Below, piece after piece: positions 22,718 to 31,562 of a DNA stretch of 64,000 nucleotides; the first letter of the stretch is position 1, and each line of letters begins with the position of its first letter. The stretch lies in NCBI GenBank assembly GCA_022494885.1, contig JAGVSM010004234.1, positions 62,001 through 126,000 on the forward strand, written 5' to 3'. The notes under the pieces are model-generated. The model did not search any database and had not been told where the DNA came from. It worked only from the letters and a program-made list of their open reading frames with translations. The DNA comes from Micrasema longulum. Lineage: Eukaryota > Arthropoda > Insecta > Trichoptera > Brachycentridae. The translations under genes and the position numbers were made by a program.

Positions 22718-23962
22718 TCACGTGGAGCACGCCATCCACGCGCACGCGGGCGGCGGGCACGAGCAGCAGGGGGCGGGCGGCGGGGGCGGGTAGCAGGCGG
22801 GCAGGATGGGCGCGTAGTAGTACCCGTTGGCGTACAGCAAGCCGGGCTGGTGCGCCGCCAGCAGGCGCTGCCGCTCGAGGCACAGCTCGGCGCACGCCAG
22901 CTCGTCGATCAGCGCCAGCGTCTGGCGCCGCTCGTGGCCCATGAGGCACACCGTGGACTCCGCAACCACCGAGTGGAGCAGCGTCAGGAACTGGTACTTC
23001 AGCGGCTCCTCCTCTGGGCCCGCGAAGTGGTTCCACAGGTAGGCCTCTAGCTTGGCCCGCTGTTGCCCGATGTCCGGGAAGTCGATGAAGTATCGCGAGC
23101 ACATGTAGCGCTCCAGCGACTTTATCTTGTCGGGCCGCGCCGGCCGGTACGCCTTCACGAGCAGCGTGCAATACTTCAGTAGGCCCCCGCCGCGAATCTC
23201 CTCGGGGTGCCGCGTGCATATGAGTTTCTTGTGAAGGTGATATAGCGCCTCGCGGAAGTCGCCGTATACGGATTCTCCTACCACGGTAGGGTAGAAGTTC
23301 TCTCCGATTGGCAGGCGCGCGCAGTCGCAGAATAGGAACAGCGAGTCCAACATGATCTGAAAGGAATCCACGGAGAACTCGAACTGCCGCCTCATGGTAT
23401 CCACAAACTTAAGCTCCACGCTGCGGTGACCGCGCGAATTTCCCAAGGATATGAGAGACCAGCGGTCGCCCTCGTTGTTGACCTTTACCATCTTGCCCAC
23501 GTAGGCCTCCTTGATGCTGCACGTCGACACGCAACGGCGAGCCACGCCTTCGGGGAACAGGTCGCACAGCGAGTTCAGCACGGCGCTCTTCACGCGCTCG
23601 TAGTGACGTCCGCTAGACAGCTCCACGCCAAAGATGAGATCCAGGTCGTTATAGGGCTGACTCTCGGTGGCTAGAACGTGAGACGCGGCCCCCCCGTTCA
23701 GGCGGATGTCGCGTACTTTCATGCCAGCTCCTCCTTCTGATGCGGGAGCCTGCAGCTTATCCCTCACGGCTGCCACGAGATCACGCAGGCGCACTTCCAA
23801 AGTGGGAAAGTTGCCCCTGCCGTGGATGCTCACAACCTCGTCCATGACGTCGCTGAGACGCCGCACTTGCTCGTAGCTAAGTACTGCCAAACGTTGCGCG
23901 CCTGCGCTCTGCAACGAAAGGCCCTCCATGTTAGTAATGAGGGTTGACTGATCTCCGTCCAC
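22718..23962 (-). CDS. TENT5: Terminal nucleotidyltransferase 5 (FAM46 family), large 3' coding exon
   Basis: The product is a non-canonical poly(A) polymerase; family members lengthen the poly(A) tails of selected cytoplasmic mRNAs, notably ER-targeted ones in animals studied. The open frame is 414 codons ending at TGA 22718-22720. Visible hallmarks, numbered from 23962: [10 protein letters not shown] 27-36, [18 protein letters not shown] 46-63, [10 protein letters not shown] 87-96, the nucleotidyltransferase acidic pair in [11 protein letters not shown] (D106, D108), ELKFVD (third acidic D188) with [13 protein letters not shown] after it, [12 protein letters not shown] 254-265, [14 protein letters not shown] 285-298 and [14 protein letters not shown] 336-349. 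The tail is Pro/Cys-rich. Length fits the family (about 390-400). A splice acceptor (TTTTCTTTGCCGGCAG) ends at 23963, in phase 0, so an upstream exon probably exists; the first in-frame ATG is at 23929, giving 403 residues if translation starts there. All catalytic motifs look intact. Confidence 0.95.
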   Translation of the reverse strand: MDGDQSTLITNMEGLSLQSAGAQRLAVLSYEQVRRLSDVMDEVVSIHGRGNFPTLEVRLRDLVAAVRDKLQAPASEGGAGMKVRDIRLNGGAASHVLATESQPYNDLDLIFGVELSSGRHYERVKSAVLNSLCDLFPEGVARRCVSTCSIKEAYVGKMVKVNNEGDRWSLISLGNSRGHRSVELKFVDTMRRQFEFSVDSFQIMLDSLFLFCDCARLPIGENFYPTVVGESVYGDFREALYHLHKKLICTRHPEEIRGGGLLKYCTLLVKAYRPARPDKIKSLERYMCSRYFIDFPDIGQQRAKLEAYLWNHFAGPEEEPLKYQFLTLLHSVVAESTVCLMGHERRQTLALIDELACAELCLERQRLLAAHQPGLLYANGYYYAPILPACYPPPPPAPCCSCPPPACAWMACST

Positions 23963-23985
23963 CTGCCGGCAAAGAAAATCAATTG
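23963..23985 (-). promoter_or_regulatory. Splice acceptor of the TENT5 coding exon
   Basis: On the minus strand the sequence GATTTTCTTTGCCGGCAG precedes GTGGACGGAG. The pyrimidine tract and CAG|G fit a 3' splice site. The frame stays open across the junction only on the exon side, which supports an upstream exon to the right. Confidence 0.7.
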
Positions 23986-24629
23986 TTAGTCACGTTGTTC
24001 ATGGAAATAAATTATTAAGCATATGAGCAAAAATTTAAAATATTAACACTCGAGCTGCGTATAAACAACTAGATATAAGATTTATAAAAAATTAGGACGA
24101 TCAGATTATTCTCACCTTTTTATTGAGATAGTTAAAATTAAATCTGTATTTTGCAAAAATTATGAATATTATCTTATAACCTTAAAAGAGGATAAATTAA
24201 TAAATTCCAAACACTAGGTACCTAATTTTAATTTACATAATAAATTCCTTGCGACTGAGAAAACCTATTCTTGCAGATCAATGTTTTGTAATTCATAACA
24301 AATTATGTATTTATTGAGGAAAAAATAACTGTTTGACATAAATTGCATACGGTATATAAAAATATGTAGAAAAAAAATTGTAAAACACTCGATACAAATT
24401 TTCCAGTGATGTAAACTGTTGATTAAGTAAATTATAGGTATCAAAATAAAAACAATTCAAAAATTAAGAAATGGTAGGAATTTAAAAAATGCAAATAAAA
24501 AAATTCAGATATGTTGCTACATACGTAGAAATAATAATACAGTTATCAAAAATAATATAAAATAAATTTTAAGAATAAAAAAAATATACAGTTAGGTATA
24601 TAAAAATAATTAACATACATAATAAGGAA
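23986..24629. other. AT-rich intron-like sequence
   Basis: About 640 bases upstream of the TENT5 exon, very AT-rich, with no open frame of note. It is most simply the 3' part of the intron. Confidence 0.6.
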
Positions 24630-24936
24630 CTTCATCGCTACAGGAAATTGGATACAAAAAATGTTTTCTTGCCCGCGGGTAAAAAAAATTAGAGCATTAA
24701 ATTGTACGACAAAGTTTCTAACGAAAAAAATAGTAAAAAATATTTCCGTAAAAACGAACCATTTTGAACGACGTCACTAGTTCATATGAATCAACCAATG
24801 ATAAGAGATATGTGGAAGATATCCGGTTTGCTTACCGTAATGGACTAATCGGCAGAACTAGCAGAGAATAAGCGGAAGAAAACCTCTAATAGAAAACGTC
24901 AAAAATTATAGCGCTCATAATAATAATATTACATAG

Positions 24937-25438
24937 AACGGCTCTTCTTCTGTATTTCATGGGTAATAGTTCTATATAACTATTTTTTTTTATATACCAT
25001 ATGCTATTGTTCAAAATTGTTTAAACTTCTTTATTTAGGGTTTTTTTTTGTTTCTTTTCTTGATTTTATTTATAAGTACAAAATATTTATCTTTATAATT
25101 TATTTTTTATGATCATTTTATATTTTTATACGTAAATATATACTGTTTACCTAAGTTTTATTTTAAATAATAATATATATAATTTATTTTTTTATCGTTA
25201 AGTGTTATTCAAAATTGTTTTCTTAGTTTTTTTTTAACTGGTTCAAAGTATTTCTGATACCAAATTATCATTTTTTATTTGTGTTAATTTTTTTTAAGAC
25301 TTTCTTAATTTGTAAATTAATAATATTGTTTAAAATTCTCTGTTTTAATTATAATTATACCTCCGTGTTTGTATATTTAACTGTATTTGTAACTAATATG
25401 TAAAAGGCACTAAGTGCCGTTTATTTCAATAAAATAAA
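24937..25438 (+). mobile_element. LINE 3' UTR nested in family C
   Basis: A T-rich block that ends with AAAGGCACTAAGTGCCG (a perfect stem GGCACT/AGTGCC) and TTTCAATAAAATAAAAAT, the layout of a LINE 3' terminus. No ORF2 sequence is kept. Confidence 0.55.
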
Positions 25439-25506
25439 AATACGATATACCAAAATTGAAAAAAAAAAAAATTCTTAGCTTAGTTTAAAAGTCTATTAAC
25501 AAATAA

Positions 25507-26025
25507 AATCTTTTGCAAAATTGATTAATAAGCCTCCACAAATTGCCTCGAACACCGGCATCCCTCATACCCGAACCGGCAACGTTAAACGGACAATGAA
25601 TTTGAAAAAATCCCTCCTATCCAACACCTCTTCACTGCGCATCGGTTCTTATAATGTGTGCACAATGCAGGTCCTCGGAAAAGATATCCACGCAACTCGT
25701 ATCATGGAGAAATAAACATGAGTTATTCTTGGTATGAGCGAGGCGCGTTGGAAAGGATCTGGGAAGAGACTGTTGGATAAATACTGCGGATGCCTCCTGA
25801 GAGCCTTAATCATGCTTGTCTACTTTACAAGGCATCAAGTTCTCGACGCCCTGAACGTTCACTGCTGACAGTTCGCTGGCAGTTTATGTCAAAACTTCGG
25901 GACGAGAACTTCACTTGGGAGGACACAAAAGAGTTGGCGGTCGATAGAGATGCATGGAGGCTCTTTGTGGATACCATATGATCCAGCTAGGGAGCGGACA
26001 TGGAATGATGATGATGATGAACAAA
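25507..26025 (+). mobile_element. Internally deleted endonuclease-type LINE nested in family C
   Basis: The first part reads SLRIGSYNVCTMQVLGKDIH and then ATRIMEK, a stop, and ILGMSEARWKGSGKRLLDKY in a shifted frame: the start of an apurinic-endonuclease-like domain of a LINE ORF2. From about 25785 it jumps to a 3'-terminal part (FTWEDTKELAVDRDAWRLFV) and a GATGATGATGA tail. The middle of the element, including the reverse transcriptase, is missing. Pieces of the same 3' part are at 44430-44530 and 49065-49155. Flanks AACAAATAAAAT / AACAAATGAATAAAAT look like target duplication. Confidence 0.75.
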
Positions 26026-26179
26026 TGAATAAAATGTATTAAAAAAACGTTCGAACTTCCTCATTACTAGCGTCGTATAACTAAACAGGCGTACTGTCTA
26101 TAAGGAATAATGTGTATTTCGTATAGGAGAGATCAAAAATGTCTGCGTGACCGGAGAGAACGGTATTATAATAATTACA

Positions 26180-26930
26180 TGATGTATGCCTGGAGAGCGA
26201 ATTGGCGATAAACGAAAGTAAGTCAAAAGTGATGGTATTTGGAAGGGATAGTGAGGTTACTGACTGCATAATAAATGTAAACAACGAATGTCTCGAAGAA
26301 GTAGAAGAATTTGTTTATCTGGGAAGCATGTTTTTAAGAGATGGAAGAGTAGAATAAGATGTTGAAAGGAGAGTGAATGCGAGAAACAAAATGAGCGGAG
26401 CACTAAGCACAGTAATTGCTAATAAAAATATGTCAATAGAAGCTAAACCGTCAGTGCACAACGGAGTTTTAGTCCCAACACTTATGTACCAAGCCGAGCG
26501 AACGCGGTTGAAATGCGATCTCTAAGACGAATGTGTGGGAAATCAATGTATGATAGGGTTTCGAATGATGAAATTAGTCAAAAGTGTAAATCTGAGTCAA
26601 GTATAATTGATAAGATTAAGAGAGGGTCCTGAGATGGTTTGGTCACGTAGAACGAATGGACGACGAAGGAATGGTAAAACAAGTATATATGTCGAAAATG
26701 AACGGTAACGTGAGACGAGGACGACCAAGGAAGACGTGCCATGATCAGATAAACCAAAATATAAAATCTAGTCATGTCAAAAGCTGACAGAACCGAAGGG
26801 CATGTATGACAAGATGTATGAATGTGGAAGAAGCTAGGAGTGTATGCCAGGATAGACGTGTGTGCCGGTCCATTTTCAATGCCTACCCCTACGGGGAAAT
26901 GGCGTGATGGTAGTAGTAATAGTAGTTGTA
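26180..26930 (+). mobile_element. RTE/CR1-like LINE, ORF2 C-terminal half
   Basis: Starts with LAINESKSKVMVFGRDSE, continues with EEVEEFVYLGSMFLRDGR and RRVNARNKMSGALST, GVLVPTLMYQAE, then a shifted frame with RWFGHVERMDDEG, RRGRPRKTCHDQI and CMNVEEARSVCQDR, and ends at NAYPYGEMA, TGA and a GTAGTAGTAAT tail. Several frameshifts and stops are present. The KSNVMVF segment overlaps the left-edge fragment (1-552), so both come from one family. Confidence 0.85.
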
Positions 26931-27329
26931 ACATGCTCTAAATAAAAAATCATTCAACTGTGTTAGTCCTAACTTATGTTACGTTTTATGCTCATAAATT
27001 ATGTTATGTTTCAGGTTCCTATAGGTTGTGCATATTTCGCTTTGCCATTCGGTCCGTTCTTTGTTAATGGTATTGTTTTATTGACAAGATACATTTCGGA
27101 TCCATTATCATAGTAAGCCTATTCATGTTTTTGTGCAGTTTATATTAAATTACGTTGTACTTGAAACACCTGTGACTTTGTTAAGTAAAATATCTTTATC
27201 TCGAATGTCACCTTGAATAACTTTACGAATTAGTTATAAGGTTTTGACGGTTTCAATTTTTGAGATAAACTTATTTGCTGTGTACATTTGCCGTGCCGCA
27301 TCATCGCCGGGCGGGCAATTACAATTGGA

Positions 27330-27620
27330 AGATATGGAAGCTATACCTTCACTATGACGGCATAAGTACTGATAAATTCTCCGATTCCGACGATACACTA
27401 CTGGCCCTGTAATTTAAAGTTTTGGATAGATACATCGATTCGTACCAAGGAGTCGGGTACCCCACGATACACAAATCTACGCACTGAAATGACATACCTT
27501 CACTATGACGGTTTGTTGTGAAGATAAATTCTCCCGAGCGGTTACAAAGATACACTACCGACCCTATATCTATAAATGTTAAGGTAAGTACATGGATATA
27601 CCAAGGAAATAAGTACCTCA
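27330..27620 (-). repeat. Family E tandem units, copy 2
   Basis: Two units of about 140-150 bases. On the minus strand each has GTAGTGTATC, CGGGAGAATTTATC or CGGAGAATTTATC, and GCCGTCATAGTGAAGGTAT or a close variant. They match 16445-16745. The 93-codon open frame across them is a repeat translation (SVVYLCNRSGEFI versus SVVYLYNRWRKFI at 16.7 kb). Confidence 0.7.
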
Positions 27621-27714
27621 CGTAAAAAGGCATTCAAAGTGACCAAAACTATGTTTGACTGAGCACTTTTTGCTTTAATTGAGATCTATATATTTTAAAA
27701 ATCGTTTTGAGGTG

Positions 27715-27960
27715 GCTTCTTTTATTTTTTTTACAATATACATAAGAGGTAAAACAGATAATTTAAAAAAAAATACAAAGCAATGAAATACATATTAATA
27801 GTAAAAATAGTAAACAAAAATCCCAGAAAGACATGATCTGTTCGTGGATATACAAAAAAATGATAATGAATTATTACTCCAATAATAAATAATGGACAGT
27901 TATAATATTTTTGTGTAACATAAGAAAGAAAAAATAAAATATTCTGTAAAAGATTATTTG
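27715..27960 (-). mobile_element. Family F repeat, copy 2
   Basis: Matches 15625-15845 (ACAATATACATAAGAGGTAA, CAATGAAATACATATTAATA, ATGATCTGTTCGTGGATATA). It again starts with a T-rich run. In both places it lies next to family E units. Confidence 0.7.
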
Positions 27961-28014
27961 GTATTTTTTTAAAGTAATTAAAAAAAAATCATATCTTTGT
28001 ATTTTTGTTTCAAA

Positions 28015-28640
28015 TCAGAGTCTATTTGTATATTTATTTATGTTTATTATTGTACACATACTGATACATGAAAGTTATAAAAAATATGATTATATAAACA
28101 ACATAAAATTAAAAAAAAAAACAATATAAAGCGACAAAATATGGAACAGTGTTTAGAAGTAAAGTTGGTTTAAAAAAAAGAAGATGAGTTTAAAAAACAA
28201 TATAAATTAAAAAAAGAAAAAAAAGATAGGAACAGTGTTAAAAAGTATAGTTGGTATAAAAATAAAAATAAAAAGATGAGTGTATTAACAACATAAATTT
28301 AAAAAAATACAATATCAATTAATAAAATATAGAACTGTTTTTAAAACTTAAGTTGTTTTTGAAAAAAAAAAAATATATCGGGAAAATTTGGTTAGAAGAG
28401 TTCACGAATATGTAAAAACAAGATATCATTGTTTTATTTCCATTATCCGCTCATTAAATATGCAAAGTGGAATTTCCTAAGTATACCACAACAAAGTCAA
28501 AGTGCAGAAATAGGTTCAATCCTACAACAGATATAATAAATATGTATGAATAAATTCAACTAACCAAGTGCCTGACATAAAAATATGCGATTCAAGAACA
28601 TAAAATTAATCGTCAGAGTCATCGAGAGTTTTATTCACTC
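28015..28640. other. A-rich low-complexity stretch with repeated phrases
   Basis: 28080-28400 carries loosely repeated units of about 85 bases with AACATAAATTAAAAAAA, GGAACAGTGTT and TAAAGTTGGTTTAAAAA-type phrases, three to four times. It is probably a degenerate tandem repeat. No gene is seen. Confidence 0.45.
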
Positions 28641-28642
28641 AT

Positions 28643-29395
28643 GTTTTTTAGTCGGCCTCGTGATGTAGTGATCAGCATGTTTGCCTGCCATGCCAGAGGT
28701 CTTGGGTTCGATTCCCGATAATATTTTTTTAAAAGGTGTTTTAACACTTGAATATTTCATAGGCCCTGGACTGACACCTAAAGCGTTAGACTGATCATCT
28801 TACCTTATGTTACAACAAATCATTATTCAAATGAAAAAAAATATATATTTATACGAATGTATGGGAGCGAAGTATGAAATTGGAAAAATAATGATGAAAG
28901 TAGGTTAAATGCTGTCGAAATGCGATCTCTCGGGCGAATGTGTGGTAAAACGATGTATGATAGGTGCACAAATGTCGAGATCCGTGAAGTGTGTAAGGCT
29001 GAGACATGCATTATTGACAGAATCAAGAAAGGGGTGCTGCGTTGGTTTGGACACGTAGAGCGAATGGACAGCGAAAGAACGGCTAAAAGGATCTACGATG
29101 CAAGTGTTGATGGATGCAGAAAACGAGGAAAACCGAGAAAGACATGGCACGATCAAGTCCATCAAATACTTGAAGATGGACATGTCAAAAGTAGGAATAA
29201 TCGGCGTGCGTGCACGAGAAGATGTATGAATGTAGAGGAAGCGAGGTCTGTATGCCAAGATAGAGTGTTATGGCGTTCTATCCTCTCTGCCTACCCCTAC
29301 GGGGAAACGGCGTGATGGTTTGTTGTTGTTATACCAATGAAGTGCCCTACGCACAATTAGGTGCGGAAAGGGAATGATGATGACGATGATATTTT
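28643..29395 (+). mobile_element. SINE S1 copy interrupted by a LINE
   Basis: 28651-28720 is a plus-strand tRNA-like head (GGCCTCGTGATGTAGTGATC and B box GGGTTCGATTCCCGA). The body continues to about 28825 (AGACTGATCATCTTACCTTA). The expected tail ATACCAATGAAGTGCCCTAC, GCACAATTAGGTGCG and GATGATGACGATGAT appears only at 29331-29395, after the LINE. Confidence 0.75.
28840..29330 (+). mobile_element. RTE/CR1-like LINE 3' end nested in SINE S1
   Basis: From 28917 an open frame of over 130 codons reads EMRSLGRMCGKTMYDRC, EVCKAETCIIDRIKKG, LRWFGHVERMDSERTAKRIY, KRGKPRKTWHDQVHQILEDG, RRCMNVEEARSVCQDRVLWR and SAYPYGETA, with stop TGA at 29313. This is the C-terminal part of ORF2, the least decayed of its family here. 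It ends in a TTTGTTGTTGTT tail. Confidence 0.9.
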
Positions 29396-29588
29396 TATTA
29401 TTGTTATAATTAGTAGATAACTAATAAATGTTTTAATAACATTTTTAATTTTTACCATTATTAATTACTCAACCTAAAAAATGAGCTAAATGTTGGGTTA
29501 AAATTTTCTGATTTTTGAAGTGTTCTTTTACTAAAAAAAAATAAAAAATTGATAATCACATCTATTATTTCTAGCACTTCTATCTTTA

Positions 29589-29960
29589 ATTGGTTATCAT
29601 CATTTTCCTAAGCACTTATTAGTGCGTAGGGCACTGCGTTAGTTAACAAAATGCAGCGTATCTCGATCATCTATTACATGAGGGTAACGTTATCAGCCCT
29701 ACGCTTCAAGTGTCAGTCCAGTGACAATGAAATACTGCAAAGAAAACCAACTTTAAATAAATATTTTGCGTCGACCTTTCCAAGAATCAAACCCGGGATC
29801 TTAAACATGACGGCAACTTGGAAGCGTTGAACTACGAGGCGGAATTATCTCCACTCGATTTCGTTACTCGGGATTTTTACCTGAGAGCAGCCATCGTGTC
29901 GAAAACAGGCGTCTGCTTTGACACCAAGAATAAACCACGGGACACGGGAGTCACAGTCAT
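29589..29960 (-). mobile_element. SINE S1, long copy
   Basis: From left: TTAGTGCGTAGGGCACTGCG, the body TCAGCCCTACGCTTCAAGTG and CAGTCCAGTGACAATGAAAT, a tRNA-like head (AATCAAACCCGGGATC to CTACGAGGCGG), then an extra segment CTCCACTCGATTTCGTTACT and TTTTTACCTGAGAGCAGCCA running to about 29960. The extra segment lies upstream of the tRNA-like part in element sense and is also in the copies at 35.9, 39.4, 42.0 and 54.5 kb. Confidence 0.8.
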
Positions 29961-29984
29961 TTAAAGATATATATATATGGCAAA

Positions 29985-30220
29985 AATAAATAATAACGTA
30001 TCCCTTACTTTATCAGGCCAAAAGCCCAGTGTTAAGTTGGAATACAACAATCGAAAGTCGGAGCATGCATATTATTAAAGAATAGTATAAATAAAAAAAT
30101 TACACAAATTTAAATTTTAATAACATCTGTACAACACGCTAAATAGTAAATAAATTTATGCAATGTTTCGCAGCAGTCTCCTGCAATGATTTACATTGAA
30201 CGAAATGTTCAGAAAAAAAC
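29985..30220. repeat. Family D repeat, copy 2
   Basis: Matches 2517-2790, including ACGTATCCCTTACT, GGCCAAAAGCCCAGTGTT, TACAACACGC and CGCAGCAGTCTCCTGCAATG. It runs directly into family H, so D and H may be parts of one longer element. Confidence 0.6.
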
Positions 30221-30570
30221 ATTTTGTGCTTGTGCGATTTTTGAACTTTTAAACTAAATAAAATAATTTCAATATATAAAAAAATTTCAATGTAAAATAA
30301 TAGTAAATGTGAAAATAGTACATATTAAAGGACTACTGATGTTATTTTCTTTAAAGCAATGTGAACTTCAGATTTTTATTTCAACTTAAAAAAGCATTTC
30401 AGACGAATGTATACTTCAGTGTTTTATTCGCATATAAAATAGCTTATTGGGTTATTATCTACATTTTTTACTTCGAAACGGCAAAAAATGGACTCTTGTG
30501 ATTTATCTTTTAAGATACAGATATTAATTTATTTAATTGGAAGAAATTAAATTTTTCACATTAGAGCAAC
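30195..30570 (+). repeat. Family H repeat, copy 2
   Basis: Matches the reverse complement of 18600-19050: ACATTGAACGAAATGTTCAG, CTTGTGCGATTTTT, GAACTTCAGATTTTTATTTC, TTCGAAACGGCAAAAAATGG and ACTCTTGTGATTTATC. Confidence 0.7.
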
Positions 30571-31382
30571 GAATAAAATTTAATGTCGCAATTTTAATTT
30601 AAGATAAATCATGGGGATTGTTTGGTTTGGCGTGGTTTAAAAAAAAATATTGGTTAATAAAATTTTATACACTAAGTTACAGAACAAATATTTTTTCGAG
30701 TACTGTGCATCTTCTTAATATAAAGTAATTCCAAAGACTCGAGAGAGTAAATAAACAAAGTCATAATACAATATATTGCTTCTTATAAAAATTATGATAA
30801 TTTATTCTTGTTTATTGAATAATCATTACAACCGATTAATTCGCAATAAAAAATATTTAATCATTGTTTGTTACATTATAAAACAATTGCGCCAATTATT
30901 TTAATACGGTAATATAAAAAGTAGCAAAAACAAAGTTAATTTAATCAATTACGTCAATTTTCTTATCAATAAAGTGAGAATTCGTCTGACGACTGTGACT
31001 GACAAAGACGGCTTAAATTTAAGCCTTAGAACAAATGATGATTGGTATCGCCTTAAACAATACTACTGTTGGTTAAATGCCGATAATCATATGTGGCTGG
31101 TGTTTGTTATGCAAAAATGTGTGCCACACCAACCTGAAACTGAGATGACGTTTAACATCAAACGCAACTTACAAAAATACGATTAATTATTTCGCTTGGC
31201 TGTTAAGTTTAATACAAAAAAAGTACTTAAAAGAACAAAAAAGGTTATAAATTTTTTATATTGATTTTTTTTTATTATAAAAATTTTACAATAAATTGGG
31301 ATAACACATTTTTAAACATTTTACACCTTAATAACTCAAAAAAGGTTTTAAACAGTGTTACTTTAAAAAAAAAAACTCAAAA
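30571..31382. other. AT-rich stretch; 16-bp palindrome; small open frame
   Basis: GGCTTAAATTTAAGCC at 31010-31025 is a perfect palindrome. It lies in a 70-codon plus-strand open frame (30974-31186) that is less AT-biased than its surroundings but shows no recognisable motif and begins with GTG. I cannot support it as a gene. Confidence 0.4.
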
Positions 31383-31562
31383 CTCAACAGATGGAAGAGT
31401 TGAGGAAATGTGAATGTTCAAACATGGGCAGAATTGTGAATGTTACACAGTGTGTAAAGTGGCTACTTAAATAATCTAATGACAGGTCATAAGCCCTGTA
31501 AATGCCTAGACGTCAATATTCTCTTCTCAAAAATGTTTTCCCTCTGTGTTGAAATAAATTTT
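31383..31562 (+). repeat. Family B repeat, good copy
   Basis: CAACAGATGGAAGAGTTGAG, AATGTTCAAACATGGGCAGA, TTACACAGTGTGTAAAGTGG, ATGACAGGTCATAAGCCCTG, ATATTCTCTTCTCAAAAATG and CCTCTGTGTTGAAATAAAT in order. The element is non-coding, about 180-200 bases, and contains two small palindromic motifs (TTACACagtGTGTAA and TGACAGGTCA). Confidence 0.8.

Larger units (their letters stand above)
24630..26085 (+). repeat. Family C element split by two LINE insertions
   Basis: The C sequence runs 24630-24935 (GGAAATTGGATAC, AACGACGTCACTAGTTC, AACCAATGATAAGAGA, TTATAGCGCTCATAATA). It resumes at 25438-25505 (ATACGATATACC, TTAGCTTAGTTTAAAAGTC) and again at 26027-26075 (CGAACTTCCTCATTACTAG). The order and phase match the uninterrupted copies at 5030 and 17640, so the two interior blocks were inserted later. 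Confidence 0.7.

Noticed and set aside
22545..23219. A 224-codon Ala/Arg/Pro-rich frame on the minus strand, and plus-strand frames across the same interval
   Set aside because: They are shadows of the GC-rich TENT5 exon in other frames; the 414-codon frame has the family motifs.
28651..28720. A functional tRNA gene on the plus strand
   Set aside because: It is the head of a SINE S1; the same head recurs with the same downstream body in many copies.
30974..31186. A 70-codon gene with GTG start
   Set aside because: No ATG, no splice context and no motif; GTG starts are not expected in an insect nuclear gene.
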